Of a stretch of 23,506 nt of DNA, positions 1-7,042 are shown piece after piece (position 1 is the stretch's first letter; the number at the start of each line of letters is the position of its first letter). Position numbers and translations under genes: made by a program. The notes under the pieces were generated by a model that worked only from the letters and a program-made list of their open reading frames with translations, had not been told where the DNA came from and did no database searches. The stretch covers positions 1 to 23,506 of the IMG/VR virus record IMGVR_UViG_3300030329_001213, one strand, 5' to 3'. The DNA comes from a virus.

Positions 1-457
1 TTTTACCTTGTCTGTATGCCAAGCTGGAAGCATCATACATCTTGAGGTGTGGCATCATACCTGTAGACTTCTCATCTGCAGAACGAATACCAAACCCAAT
101 ACCAACGCCACCACCATACATAGATAGCCAGTTAGTCTCTGATAGATTATTAACCAGCCCTTCTGCTGTATCTTCAATGTAGTTTAGATAGCATGAAATA
201 GGTAAGCCACGTTTTGACTTTCCATAAGAAAGTATTGGAGTAGAATAAGATAACCAATGTCGTGAGGCATATTCATATAACCTTTGTGCGTGTTCGTTGT
301 TGGAAGAAAAAGTTTTAGATACAAAAGCAAATCTCTCTTGTGGAGAGAGTTCGTTATCCATCATATAGGATTCTTTTAATCTTGCTATTCCAAGTTGATC
401 AAATAAGTTGTCCCTTTCTGGATTAATTGTAATACCAAGATGGGTCATTTGGGGCAT
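1..457 (-). CDS. nrdA: Ribonucleoside-diphosphate reductase large subunit, N-terminal part (cut by window edge)
   Basis: The large (R1) subunit of class I ribonucleotide reductase makes deoxynucleotides from ribonucleoside diphosphates, here for phage DNA synthesis. The 152 visible residues contain STPILSYG (72-79), the LPISCYLN segment with Cys89 matching the redox-active cysteine of R1, and the glycine-rich GGGVGIGFGIRSADEKS (115-131). The last visible residues, AYRQGK, match the conserved stretch before the next catalytic segment. The start ATG at 457 has AGGAG 7 nt upstream. The reading begins close to the catalytic barrel, so the ATP-cone regulatory domain of E. coli NrdA appears to be absent. 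That suggests less dATP feedback inhibition (inference). It follows the DUF3310 gene closely and continues beyond the left edge. The small subunit is not in view, so class I rests on sequence resemblance. Confidence 0.88.
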   Translation of the reverse strand, partial: MPQMTHLGITINPERDNLFDQLGIARLKESYMMDNELSPQERFAFVSKTFSSNNEHAQRLYEYASRHWLSYSTPILSYGKSKRGLPISCYLNYIEDTAEGLVNNLSETNWLSMYGGGVGIGFGIRSADEKSTGMMPHLKMYDASSLAYRQGK

Positions 458-460
458 TTA

Positions 461-754
461 TTATTCTCCTTTGCCATATTCCATTTCTAATATCATCTGT
501 GCATAGTGAATAACTTTACGAATATCTTTTTCACCATCACCTTTTGTTCGATGTCGGGTAATATACTTAACAACATTGCCTTCAAGAAAATCTAACCCGT
601 TAGAATAAATATATTCTACGGGTTGTATTTTACAATCTTTATAATGATTGCCACCTATCTGTTGGGCTAATGCTGTTTCTTTTTTTATTAATTCAACTTG
701 CTCTCTATCTTCTTTTAATCTTTTTAAAATGTAGTTATCTCTTGATTCTCTCAT
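461..754 (-). CDS. DUF3310 family protein
   Basis: A 97-residue protein (from ATG 754) whose C-terminal 60 residues form the DUF3310 signature: GGNHY, then QPVEYIYSNGLDFLEGNVVKYI, then RH...G..KDI.K..HYA. DUF3310 is common in T7-like and other phages and is part of the T7 gp1.7 nucleotide kinase, but most members have no demonstrated activity. The N-terminal third is charged and probably helical. The reading frame is open up to an ATG at 811. I prefer ATG 754 because 811 lies far inside the well-supported small membrane gene at 735-917. Neither start has a good ribosome binding site, so coupling to the overlapping upstream gene is likely. Its position just before nrdA fits a role in nucleotide metabolism (inference). 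Confidence 0.8.
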   Translation of the reverse strand: MRESRDNYILKRLKEDREQVELIKKETALAQQIGGNHYKDCKIQPVEYIYSNGLDFLEGNVVKYITRHRTKGDGEKDIRKVIHYAQMILEMEYGKGE

Positions 755-917
755 GACAGGACTGTATCCATTTTGAAAAATGATTTGTAAAAGTACATGG
801 TATAATCGCATGTATAATGAGTATTGATATCATACAAATACCTTCTAATGCAAGCCTTAATGCAAACCAAAAATGTTCCCAATAAGTCATATTAATTTTT
901 TTTAAGTGCTTGTTCAT
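735..917 (-). CDS. Small single-pass membrane protein
   Basis: A 60-residue unrecognised protein. A hydrophobic stretch at about 17-42 (FALRLALEGICMISILIIHA) would span the membrane once, and both ends carry basic residues. The start ATG at 917 is well supported by AAGGAG a few bases upstream. It overlaps the end of the preceding gene (stop at 892) and the start of the DUF3310 gene, as is usual in this packed cluster. No function can be assigned. Confidence 0.6.
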   Translation of the reverse strand: MNKHLKKINMTYWEHFWFALRLALEGICMISILIIHAIIPCTFTNHFSKWIQSCHERIKR

Positions 918-1254
918 TTTTTCTCCTTTTTAAAATAAGTTTTAATTTACTTCTAACTTCTTCTTTGCTATCTGAATTAATAACATATGATGCAAAGTCT
1001 CTAACCTTGGTAGGATTAAGACCAGCATAATCACATATAAATTCAAAGTTCTGACTTGTTACACCAATAGATGCAAAGAACCAAGCTGTAGCTTCTTCTC
1101 TAATAAGTGTTATACTTGTTCTTTCATTGCTAACTTTAGGTCGAGTAGCATCTAATAAAGCTTGACATATAACGGATATAAACAAGATATTATCTGTTCT
1201 TGAATTAGCTTCTTTTTGTAGTTCTATTATATTATCTAAATCTTGTTGGTTCAT
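892..1254 (-). CDS. Hypothetical phage protein, 120 aa
   Basis: Not recognised. The protein is mixed alpha-helical: an N-terminal segment rich in Q, E and N, a middle segment (about 50-95) with LIREEATAWFFASIGVTS and FEFICDYAGLNPTKVRDFASYVI, and a lysine-rich tail. The middle part looks like a folded helical domain, possibly DNA-binding (a guess). The ATG at 1254 is used as start; a TTG at 1260 is also in frame. There is no clear ribosome binding site, and the start lies inside the end of the GIY-YIG gene, so coupled translation is likely. Confidence 0.7.
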   Translation of the reverse strand: MNQQDLDNIIELQKEANSRTDNILFISVICQALLDATRPKVSNERTSITLIREEATAWFFASIGVTSQNFEFICDYAGLNPTKVRDFASYVINSDSKEEVRSKLKLILKRRKNEQALKKN

Positions 1255-1660
1255 TTTCAAATTCTTGTACTGGCCTGTAGAATTTACCTCCTACATAATT
1301 ATTATAATAAGCTGGTTCATCTGTGCCTTCTAGTTTAGAAGATAAAACATTATATTTCATTTGATAATATAACTCATAATACTTTAAACTTCTTTTATTT
1401 TTAAACTCTGCTATAATTTCAAACTTAAAATTTCTTTTACCTAACTTCTTAATATCTTCTAATAATAATTTAGAAGATCCCATATAAGTAATCCAATTAG
1501 TTTCTCGCTTGGTTGTTTTTGAGCTACCCTTTTTTCTTTTTATTCTATGCCAATATTGTTTACATCCTACATAAGCCTTTCCTGTTTTTTTATTTGTTAT
1601 AAGATAAACAAATCCAAAGTGTGATTTTGGATCAGGTTTAGTAGTATACTTCCAGTGCAT
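1232..1660 (-). CDS. GIY-YIG family endonuclease
   Basis: A 142-residue protein with a GIY-YIG nuclease core. The two signature half-motifs appear as FVYL (17-20) and AYVGCKQY (29-36), followed by a basic segment (HRIKRKKGSSK) and the region RNFKFEIIAEF...YYELYYQ, where Glu96 is the candidate metal-binding glutamate. Free-standing GIY-YIG proteins in phages include homing endonucleases of the Seg type and resolvase-like enzymes. No extra DNA-binding repeats are visible, so the role is open. The ATG at 1660 lies 2 nt after the stop of the upstream nuclease gene. The only purine-rich site is distant (GGAGG about 14 nt away). Lysine content is high. Confidence 0.78.
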   Translation of the reverse strand: MHWKYTTKPDPKSHFGFVYLITNKKTGKAYVGCKQYWHRIKRKKGSSKTTKRETNWITYMGSSKLLLEDIKKLGKRNFKFEIIAEFKNKRSLKYYELYYQMKYNVLSSKLEGTDEPAYYNNYVGGKFYRPVQEFENEPTRFR

Positions 1661-1662
1661 AG

Positions 1663-2517
1663 TTATTTAGTTATTTCCTCCACATCGGGAGTCTTTGCAA
1701 CTTGTACCAAATGTCTTTGACCATTTGAATACTTAAATGTACGAATGCCTTGGCCTTGGTTAGCATCAGCCCAACACAACTCCTTGTGTCTACAATAAAC
1801 ACAACCAACAGATAACTTATAATTACCAGACTTCCCATCAGGTATAGCATCATAACACCTATCAGGTATAGTGTTTCTTGCCACAATTTCTTTAAGTTTC
1901 TTAACCCTGTTTGTAGCATTTATCATCTCCATTGAGTGAACAGGTGTTAAGCAGATCTTACCTGTAGATTTATCTATAGCAAGAAAAGCTGCTTTATCTA
2001 TGCCATTGGCTTGAGCATAAGCAGATATCTGTGCTATGTAACCAAAGGGATCATCTTCTGCTATACTATTATACTTAAATTTTTCAAAACTTCTACCAGA
2101 AGCAGACTTACAATCAACCAAAACCCCATCAATAATTGCATCCTGATGACCACGTACTCCTTCTACTGATACTTCTTTTTGCTGTGCCTCTACTGTATGA
2201 CCAGCAACTTGAGCACATAATAATAACAGTTCTTCTAATATATAACCATAAAGGAACTTAATTCTTGTGCTTGGGGGTAAACTTTCTTCAGTTGTTTTTG
2301 TATTAACATCATACCACAATTGCCTGTTTGGTTTACCAATAGCAGATAATCTAAGACTACCTTCTCTTGGTTTACTATACATAAATTCTTTTATATGAAC
2401 TTTAATCATATTACCAAATTTATCTATGAGTTCATCTACTTCTTTTTCATCTCTTTCTATAGGAGTAAGATTAAAAAGATCATAGATATCTTCTACAATT
2501 GTTTCAATTTGTTTCAT
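1663..2517 (-). CDS. PD-(D/E)XK exonuclease, RecB/Cas4-like
   Basis: A 284-residue nuclease that probably acts as the phage 5'-3' exonuclease or recombination nuclease next to SSB, DNA polymerase and endonuclease VII (inference from context). Visible active-site elements are GHQDAIIDG (123-131, Asp126), VDCKSAS (134-140, Asp135 and Lys137 forming D-x-K) and GYIAQISAYA (159-168, the Q-x3-Y motif of RecB-like nucleases). Cys221, Cys239, Cys242 and Cys248 near the C-terminus resemble the cysteine set of iron-sulphur or zinc-binding Cas4/AddB-type enzymes, though the N-terminal cysteine position (near GKPNRQLWY) is not a cysteine. The start ATG at 2517 directly follows the U-tract of the SSB terminator and has no Shine-Dalgarno site. 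It would be translated from readthrough RNA. Confidence 0.85.
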   Translation of the reverse strand: MKQIETIVEDIYDLFNLTPIERDEKEVDELIDKFGNMIKVHIKEFMYSKPREGSLRLSAIGKPNRQLWYDVNTKTTEESLPPSTRIKFLYGYILEELLLLCAQVAGHTVEAQQKEVSVEGVRGHQDAIIDGVLVDCKSASGRSFEKFKYNSIAEDDPFGYIAQISAYAQANGIDKAAFLAIDKSTGKICLTPVHSMEMINATNRVKKLKEIVARNTIPDRCYDAIPDGKSGNYKLSVGCVYCRHKELCWADANQGQGIRTFKYSNGQRHLVQVAKTPDVEEITK

Positions 2518-2553
2518 ATAAAAAAGGGGATGTTATAATTTTATAACACCCCC
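2518..2553 (-). terminator. Intrinsic terminator after SSB
   Basis: The minus-strand RNA forms a stem with TGTTATAA paired to TTATAACA (2531-2538 with 2541-2548) and a GGGG/CCCC base, followed by a run of U encoded by 2518-2525. It lies between the SSB stop and the nuclease ATG at 2517, so it limits expression of the downstream genes relative to SSB. Confidence 0.8.
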
Positions 2554-2571
2554 TATCCTTTCACACATTTA

Positions 2572-2589
2572 AAGAGGAGTTATAACCTC
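2572..2589 (-). other. Small hairpin after the SSB stop
   Basis: AGAGG and CCTCT (5-bp stem, 8-nt loop) lie immediately downstream of the SSB stop codon, in front of the terminator. It may help stabilise the 3' end of the SSB message. The stem is short, so this is tentative. Confidence 0.3.
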
Positions 2590-3065
2590 TAGTTACCAAA
2601 TGGGATATCCTCTGATGCAAATTGTTCGGCAGCTTCATTAACATAGCCTCCTTCAACAACATCAAAATCTTTATCACCGTACTCAATTAACTCAACTACT
2701 TGAACTGCTGCAAGGTCTGCTGACATACCAGACTTACCTGCATAGTTCCACTCATAGGGAAGGGCTTTAACAGTTACTACGCTGCCATTCCCAATAAGTT
2801 TCTTATCCCAAGGATTGTTTTGGGAATCTACTACAGTAGGTGCTTGACGAGGGCCATTCTTACCCTGCACCTTACGTTTTAAAGTAACGAACTCTCCACG
2901 CTCGTCTTCTTTGTTGCGTACTTTCAATCCAGCTTCTTCGACTAGAGCTTTGTTGGAAGCATCCAAACAAAGATCTACCTGCCAAGCAGGTTCAAATGTA
3001 CTATTGGGTTCTACAACAGAAGCCCAATAACATTTACCAGTTAAATATAGTGGTTGAATAGCCAT
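2589..3065 (-). CDS. Single-stranded DNA-binding protein (T7 gp2.5-like role)
   Basis: A 158-residue protein placed between DNA polymerase/endonuclease VII and the exonuclease, where phages of this type encode SSB. It opens with a beta-rich segment (PLYLTGKCYWASVVEP, AWQVDLCL), has a basic middle (LKRKVQGKNGPRQAP), and a segment NGSVVTVKALPYEWN...AAVQVVELIEY typical of the OB-fold of phage gp2.5-like proteins. The C-terminus is acidic and ends ASEDIPFGN, nearly the D-D-I-P-F tail with which bacterial SSB recruits partners. In T7 gp2.5 the acidic tail contacts polymerase and helicase. The start ATG at 3065 has AAGGAG 6 nt upstream. A strong promoter lies directly upstream and a terminator directly downstream, so the gene is likely transcribed as a short, abundant RNA. 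Confidence 0.8.
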   Translation of the reverse strand: MAIQPLYLTGKCYWASVVEPNSTFEPAWQVDLCLDASNKALVEEAGLKVRNKEDERGEFVTLKRKVQGKNGPRQAPTVVDSQNNPWDKKLIGNGSVVTVKALPYEWNYAGKSGMSADLAAVQVVELIEYGDKDFDVVEGGYVNEAAEQFASEDIPFGN

Positions 3066-3086
3066 ATGTTTCTCCTTGTGTTTAGT

Positions 3087-3102
3087 GCTACACTATCGTA
3101 GC
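3087..3102 (-). promoter_or_regulatory. Small inverted repeat in SSB leader
   Basis: GCTAC (3087-3091) and GTAGC (3098-3102) form a perfect 5-bp inverted repeat in the untranslated leader between the SSB promoter and its ribosome binding site. It could be an operator half-site pair or a leader hairpin; it is too short to decide. Confidence 0.3.
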
Positions 3103-3136
3103 TGTTGATATGTTTATCTACTACTTCAACGTAAAC

Positions 3137-3165
3137 AGTATAAACTATTTAATTGAAGATGTCAA
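3137..3165 (-). promoter_or_regulatory. Sigma70-type promoter for SSB
   Basis: On the minus strand TTGACA (3165-3160) is followed after 17 bp by TATACT (3142-3137), close to the bacterial housekeeping consensus. Transcription would begin near 3130, about 65 nt before the SSB ATG. The -35 box overlaps the stop codon of the endonuclease VII gene. Confidence 0.75.
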
Positions 3166-3641
3166 TTATTATTTTCAAATTTTTCTAAATAATTTAAAGC
3201 CCTCCTTACATTATCAATATCATCACTTAACCAACCAAGAGCAGAGTTGCATTTATTGCAAAGCCACCCTTTAAATTCTCCAGTGTCATGATCATGATCT
3301 AAAGCCCAAACAGCATGATTATTTCGTAGCCTTCCTGAGTAATTAGTTTGTTCATGAAACTCTCCTTTCTTTGAAAGACATATCGGACATACATAATCTT
3401 CTGGTGGTTCTGGAGTTATTCTCTTTAAATAGCTTCTTATTTTATAATCTTTTTTAACGCATTCTTTACATTGAGTATATAGTCTAGTAGTTCCATCTAA
3501 TCTTATTGATTTATTACCATAACAATTTAATGGGAGATCTCTTTTACATGTAATACAATTACGTAATTCTTTATCTGTATTAAAAAAAACTTCATCTGTA
3601 AAGAGATTTAATTGGTCTTCCTTTAATGTGTCATTGCCCAT
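3162..3641 (-). CDS. Recombination endonuclease VII family protein
   Basis: A 159-residue HNH/His-Me nuclease of the T4 endonuclease VII family, which resolves branched DNA such as Holliday junctions before packaging. The catalytic core WALDHDHDTGEFKGWLC spans 112-128, and CPIC (85-88) with CNKC (128-131) supplies the structural zinc site. An extra N-terminal zinc-ribbon-like module (Cys29, Cys32, Cys58, Cys61) precedes it. In T7-like phages this role is played by gp3 endonuclease I, so this is probably the functional replacement (inference). The ATG at 3641 overlaps the end of the DNA polymerase gene by 19 nt. The adjacent SSB promoter overlaps its stop codon. Confidence 0.9.
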   Translation of the reverse strand: MGNDTLKEDQLNLFTDEVFFNTDKELRNCITCKRDLPLNCYGNKSIRLDGTTRLYTQCKECVKKDYKIRSYLKRITPEPPEDYVCPICLSKKGEFHEQTNYSGRLRNNHAVWALDHDHDTGEFKGWLCNKCNSALGWLSDDIDNVRRALNYLEKFENNN

Positions 3642-5257
3642 GTTGTTCCAACCTTATAATCACAATCTAATTCACATTTAACTTTAAGTGTTTTCTGTGT
3701 TTGTCTTATAGCTTCTTTAGTTAAAGAACAAAACTTATTTACATGGGGTATAGCTACTTCAAATTGATATTCATCATGAATTGAAGCAACCAACCTCACA
3801 TCTAGGCCAGCTTTCATGACTCGTTCCATGATATGAACAAGCCATTGCTTACATATTATAGCACCAGCACCCTGAAGTAAAGTGTTTAATGCAGCATGTT
3901 CTGACCTAATATGTAATAGTCTGCCATCCAATGCAGGAATAGTACCATCTTTAGACCACATAACTACATGTTCTTTTAGTCTTTTTAATGCTGGCATATT
4001 ACTTAAAAACTTATTAATTAATATTTGTCCTTGTTTAGAACTGCCACCAACTACTTTACCTATCTTTGTAGCACCAGCACCATAAAGAAAAGCATAGATA
4101 AAAGTCTTTGCTTGATCTCTAGTCTGTAATCCAGCAGCTTGCATGTTGGCTGTATGTACATCACCACTAACAACTTCATTAGTAAATGCAACATCATTCA
4201 TGTAGTGTGCCAAGCATCTCAGTTCAAGACCACTGGCATCTACGCCTACCAAGCGATATTTAGATTGATCATCCACTGTCCATAAGCCCCTGCACTCTCT
4301 GCCGTAAGGACTAGAGATAGAGGGAACTTGTGCCATATTAGGTACTGCATGTGCCATCCTTCCTGTTATGGTACGTAATGTCATTACCCTACCACGTACA
4401 CGACCATCTTCTTGGCATTCATTGATCCAAGATTTTAATAGTCCAGTTCTTTTTTGTAATAAGAAATACCTGTTAAACATTTTAGCTTCGGTCATATTAA
4501 TTGTAGATAGAACTGTTTCATTAATAATTATATTACCTTTATCTGTAAATTGTTTAGGCTTCCATCCACGTTTCATTAAACGATCAGCTATCTGTTGTCT
4601 ACTTCCTATATTAAATGGTATTTCTTTTGTCTTTGTTTTTAATTCTACTATAGTAGGTTCAAATTCTTCTTGAGCTTTTCTTTCTAACTCATTAAGTTCA
4701 TCCTGTAATTGAGCTTGCAGAATCATGGCTTCTTCTAATTTAAAAGAGAAGCCATTCTTCTGCTGCTTATCAATTATTGCACGAACCTTACATTCTAACT
4801 CATAAGCTTTCTTATTAAATTCTTTTCCTTCTTCTTCCAACTCCAGTGCAACCAACCTAGTAAGTTCCGTATCACGTTTACAGTACTCCAACATGTCTTC
4901 ACTGTATTCTTTGAAGTCATCGCATTCTCCTTTAGCACACTTTAATTTATTACCCCAAGCTTCAAGAGAATGACCTCCTTCTCTGATAGGATTGTATAAT
5001 TGAGATTCAATTAAAGTATCTCGTATTTGATTTAATTTAATATTAGAACCTGTTAAGCGATTAAGGACAGGAGCATCGAAGCTAATACCATTGTGCATTA
5101 CAAAGGTATTTATCTGCTGCGACCAACTAGCAAACTCCGAACACTCCTGCCCTACCCACGCTTTAACTTTATTACTTTTATAACTCCTTGCTACGATACA
5201 ATGTATCTTGGTTGCGTTTAAACTATCTGTTTCAATATCAACTATAGCTGTTGTCAT
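3623..5257 (-). CDS. DNA polymerase, family A, T7-type with 3'-5' exonuclease
   Basis: The replicative polymerase, 544 residues (T7 gp5 has 704). The proofreading domain keeps Exo I DIE (7-9), Exo II HNGISFDAP (55-63) and Exo III YCKRD (125-129). The polymerase domain has motif A VDASGLELR (339-347), motif B RDQAKTFIYAFLYG (380-393) and motif C IHDEY (493-497). All catalytic carboxylates are present. Motif B carries Tyr388 at the position of E. coli Phe762 and T7 Tyr526; in marine phage surveys this residue type has been linked with lytic lifestyles. The short length suggests a reduced thumb or a missing thioredoxin-binding loop (inference). The start ATG at 5257 overlaps the upstream stop as ATGA. 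Confidence 0.95.
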   Translation of the reverse strand: MTTAIVDIETDSLNATKIHCIVARSYKSNKVKAWVGQECSEFASWSQQINTFVMHNGISFDAPVLNRLTGSNIKLNQIRDTLIESQLYNPIREGGHSLEAWGNKLKCAKGECDDFKEYSEDMLEYCKRDTELTRLVALELEEEGKEFNKKAYELECKVRAIIDKQQKNGFSFKLEEAMILQAQLQDELNELERKAQEEFEPTIVELKTKTKEIPFNIGSRQQIADRLMKRGWKPKQFTDKGNIIINETVLSTINMTEAKMFNRYFLLQKRTGLLKSWINECQEDGRVRGRVMTLRTITGRMAHAVPNMAQVPSISSPYGRECRGLWTVDDQSKYRLVGVDASGLELRCLAHYMNDVAFTNEVVSGDVHTANMQAAGLQTRDQAKTFIYAFLYGAGATKIGKVVGGSSKQGQILINKFLSNMPALKRLKEHVVMWSKDGTIPALDGRLLHIRSEHAALNTLLQGAGAIICKQWLVHIMERVMKAGLDVRLVASIHDEYQFEVAIPHVNKFCSLTKEAIRQTQKTLKVKCELDCDYKVGTTWAMTH

Positions 5258-5718
5258 ATCTTATTAATGAGACAAGCATCCTCCACATTAATATGAAAGA
5301 ACTTCTCACCCTTCCTTATATTTCTATTAGATACTTCTTTAACTTCACAGTCAACTAAAATATTAGCGTCAATGTGCCATGCCTGTTTACAATCATTTCT
5401 AAATACTAAGAATGTAAATAAAGCATCAGGATATTCTTTCTTCCACTTATCAACAAGTCTTTTCTTTCGATAAGGTATTCTGATTTCTTTCCAAGTAGAA
5501 GGCCATGTTCCTTTCCAAGAATATTTAATTTCTACTTCATATAAATGATGGATCTCAGTAATGGCTTTACAAATAATATCAAAGTCTTTTCTTTCAGACG
5601 TATCAATTGTAGTATAATTCATATCTTTAATGTATTTAAGAGTAGCTCGTTTTGCATCTCTATCTGCTACTTGGTAAAGACCTCTATCAAATACTTTACG
5701 TGATCCTATTTCATTCAT
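5254..5718 (-). CDS. Putative PD-(D/E)XK nuclease-like protein
   Basis: A 154-residue unrecognised protein. KDFDIICKAITEIHHLYEVE (44-63) followed by IK gives an Asp47...Glu63-Ile-Lys65 pattern as in PD-(D/E)XK nucleases. A following hydrophobic strand (ALFTFLVFRND) and a Trp-rich linker also fit that fold. This is pattern recognition only; no close family is recognised. It sits directly upstream of DNA polymerase with an ATGA overlap and its own start overlaps the small basic gene before it (stop at 5711), so it is translated with the replication genes. Homing, recombination or a host-DNA-degrading role are all possible. Confidence 0.7.
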   Translation of the reverse strand: MNEIGSRKVFDRGLYQVADRDAKRATLKYIKDMNYTTIDTSERKDFDIICKAITEIHHLYEVEIKYSWKGTWPSTWKEIRIPYRKKRLVDKWKKEYPDALFTFLVFRNDCKQAWHIDANILVDCEVKEVSNRNIRKGEKFFHINVEDACLINKI

Positions 5719-5830
5719 GGTTTTTATCCTTGCGATTATATTTTTTCTTATTTAATACTACACGTTGTCTATACTTAGGATTCTGTAAAGACTTAGCATA
5801 GATGTTTTTTTTCTTTTTTGTATCAGTCAT
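5711..5830 (-). CDS. Small basic protein, 39 aa
   Basis: The short frame starts at ATG 5830 with AGGAG 8 nt upstream and ends overlapping the next gene's ATG by 8 nt. It reads MTDTKKKKNIYAKSLQNPKY and then continues with many lysines and arginines. A lysine-rich peptide of this size may bind nucleic acid, but no family is recognised. The ribosome binding site and the fit into the overlapping chain are the main evidence. Confidence 0.55.
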   Translation of the reverse strand: MTDTKKKKNIYAKSLQNPKYRQRVVLNKKKYNRKDKNHE

Positions 5831-5848
5831 TGGTCAACTCCTATTTAA

Positions 5849-6010
5849 TTAATATAAATCATACTCATCGTTATCATAGATAAGTTGTTGTTTATATTGT
5901 GCTTTCTCTTTTGGACTTTCCAGACCTAACCATTCTTGGTAGGTAGGAAACTCTTGCCCACAAGCCTTGGCTTCTTCTTTTAAATAAAGATAGTCATCTA
6001 TTGTAGTCAT
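5849..6010 (-). CDS. Small acidic protein, 53 aa
   Basis: An open frame from ATG 6010 to TAA at 5849. The peptide includes TTIDDYLYLKEEAKACGQEF and ends in an acidic, tyrosine-rich tail (DNDEYDLY). The start forms an ATGA overlap with the stop of the upstream gene, and AAGGG is the only ribosome-binding-like site. Not recognised; real by position and by coupling to its neighbours. Confidence 0.55.
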   Translation of the reverse strand: MTTIDDYLYLKEEAKACGQEFPTYQEWLGLESPKEKAQYKQQLIYDNDEYDLY

Positions 6011-6171
6011 TGTTCAACCCTTTTTGCTAATTCTAATATCTCTTTAGATGTATATATAAACGCCCAATCTTCTCCTATAATATCATCAGCTATTTCCCTA
6101 GCCACTTCATAGTTGTCACAATCATCAAGAAATAAACATTCCCCTAAATAATCAAACGCATAATATTTCAT
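6007..6171 (-). CDS. Small protein, 54 aa
   Basis: ATG 6171 is preceded by AGGAG and overlaps the upstream stop as ATGA; the stop overlaps the next ATG the same way. The peptide begins MKYYAFDYLGECLFLDDCDN and has an amphipathic C-terminal helix (SKEILELAKRVEQ). Such beta-strand-then-helix phage proteins are common but have no assigned function. Confidence 0.6.
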   Translation of the reverse strand: MKYYAFDYLGECLFLDDCDNYEVAREIADDIIGEDWAFIYTSKEILELAKRVEQ

Positions 6172-6362
6172 TGGTCAACTCCTGTTACTTTTAATTTTTT
6201 TATTTCATCCCAAACTGTTTCTAATAATTTATCTTCAGCAATACTAATATAATCTAGTACAGAATGATTGTCTCCTAAGATACAACCTACTCCCTCAAAT
6301 ACTTCAACTAATTTACAACGTAACTTTTCTAATTCATCTACTCTTTTTTCTTGGTCAGTCAT
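6168..6362 (-). CDS. Small helical protein, 64 aa
   Basis: A 64-residue, probably all-helical protein with heptad-like leucines in the first 25 residues (VDELEKLRCKLVEVFEGVG). GGAG lies 7 nt before ATG 6362, which abuts the stop of the upstream gene. The 3' end overlaps the next start as ATGA. No family recognised. Confidence 0.65.
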   Translation of the reverse strand: MTDQEKRVDELEKLRCKLVEVFEGVGCILGDNHSVLDYISIAEDKLLETVWDEIKKLKVTGVDQ

Positions 6363-6670
6363 TAGTTATCTCCTAATATAATTACACAATCACCAGTTGT
6401 TAACTCACGAATATAAGTTTCACCATTTTCTTTATACTCTTCTGTTGGATAAGCTACAACACTCACTTCTTTTTCGTCGTTCGACCAATCCCATGAATAA
6501 TTAATGGAATAAATCTCATCGTTTTCTTTATCATAAATGTCTATCCAAGTATCAGCTTCAAGCAGAGCTTCACTATTTTTAGCATTATCTAAACCAAAAG
6601 CTATCTCTTTCTTGATATCGTTAATAACAGCCTTCAAACATTCCTTTTCAAATTCTGGCCTTAGTTTCAT
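6362..6670 (-). CDS. Hypothetical protein, 102 aa
   Basis: An acidic protein with an N-terminal helix (EFEKECLKAVINDIKKEI) and a strand-rich second half containing IYSINYSWDWSNDEKEVSVV. It resembles small phage proteins with a mixed alpha/beta fold, but I recognise no family. GGAG precedes ATG 6670, and the gene overlaps the previous stop by 4 nt. Confidence 0.68.
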   Translation of the reverse strand: MKLRPEFEKECLKAVINDIKKEIAFGLDNAKNSEALLEADTWIDIYDKENDEIYSINYSWDWSNDEKEVSVVAYPTEEYKENGETYIRELTTGDCVIILGDN

Positions 6671-6930
6671 TTGTTAGCTCCTAATTTACAACCATCCATT
6701 AACCTATCTCTAATCCATAGAAAATCATATCCTAAATTATAGTGAAGAGGGAACAAATAAAACTTTTTATTTTTTTGAACGATATGTTCCCAGTCACCAG
6801 ACTCTGTACTAAGATAAGAAAAACCACTTTCATGGAGTTCAATACAGTCGGCTTCGATCCAGCATTGACGAACAGTAAGTTCTTCTTCAGAAGATAATAA
6901 TTCATCTCGTAGTTGAATATATAAACTCAT
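6667..6930 (-). CDS. Hypothetical protein, 87 aa
   Basis: Unrecognised, rich in aromatic residues (six tyrosines, four tryptophans or more including DWEHIVQ and YDFLWIRDR). The start ATG at 6930 has GGAG 7 nt upstream; the stop overlaps the following ATG as ATGA. The gene lies in the chain of short genes between primase-helicase and DNA polymerase. Confidence 0.66.
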   Translation of the reverse strand: MSLYIQLRDELLSSEEELTVRQCWIEADCIELHESGFSYLSTESGDWEHIVQKNKKFYLFPLHYNLGYDFLWIRDRLMDGCKLGANK

Positions 6931-6940
6931 TAGTCATCTC

Positions 6941-7042
6941 CTATCCTATAGTAAACCCAGTTGATTTTAAATATATTAATAACAAAACAGCTACTACAAT
7001 ACCAAGACATACTATATATCCAGTTAAAGGGTTGTTAAACAT
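6941..7042 (-). CDS. Small membrane peptide, 33 aa
   Basis: The frame begins at ATG 7042 with GGAG 7 nt upstream and encodes a hydrophobic core (GYIVCLGIVVAVLLLIYL) flanked by short polar ends. It is one predicted membrane span and little else. The start overlaps the last base of the primase-helicase stop. Function unknown; it could be a holin-like or host-membrane peptide, which is speculation. Confidence 0.55.
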   Translation of the reverse strand: MFNNPLTGYIVCLGIVVAVLLLIYLKSTGFTIG

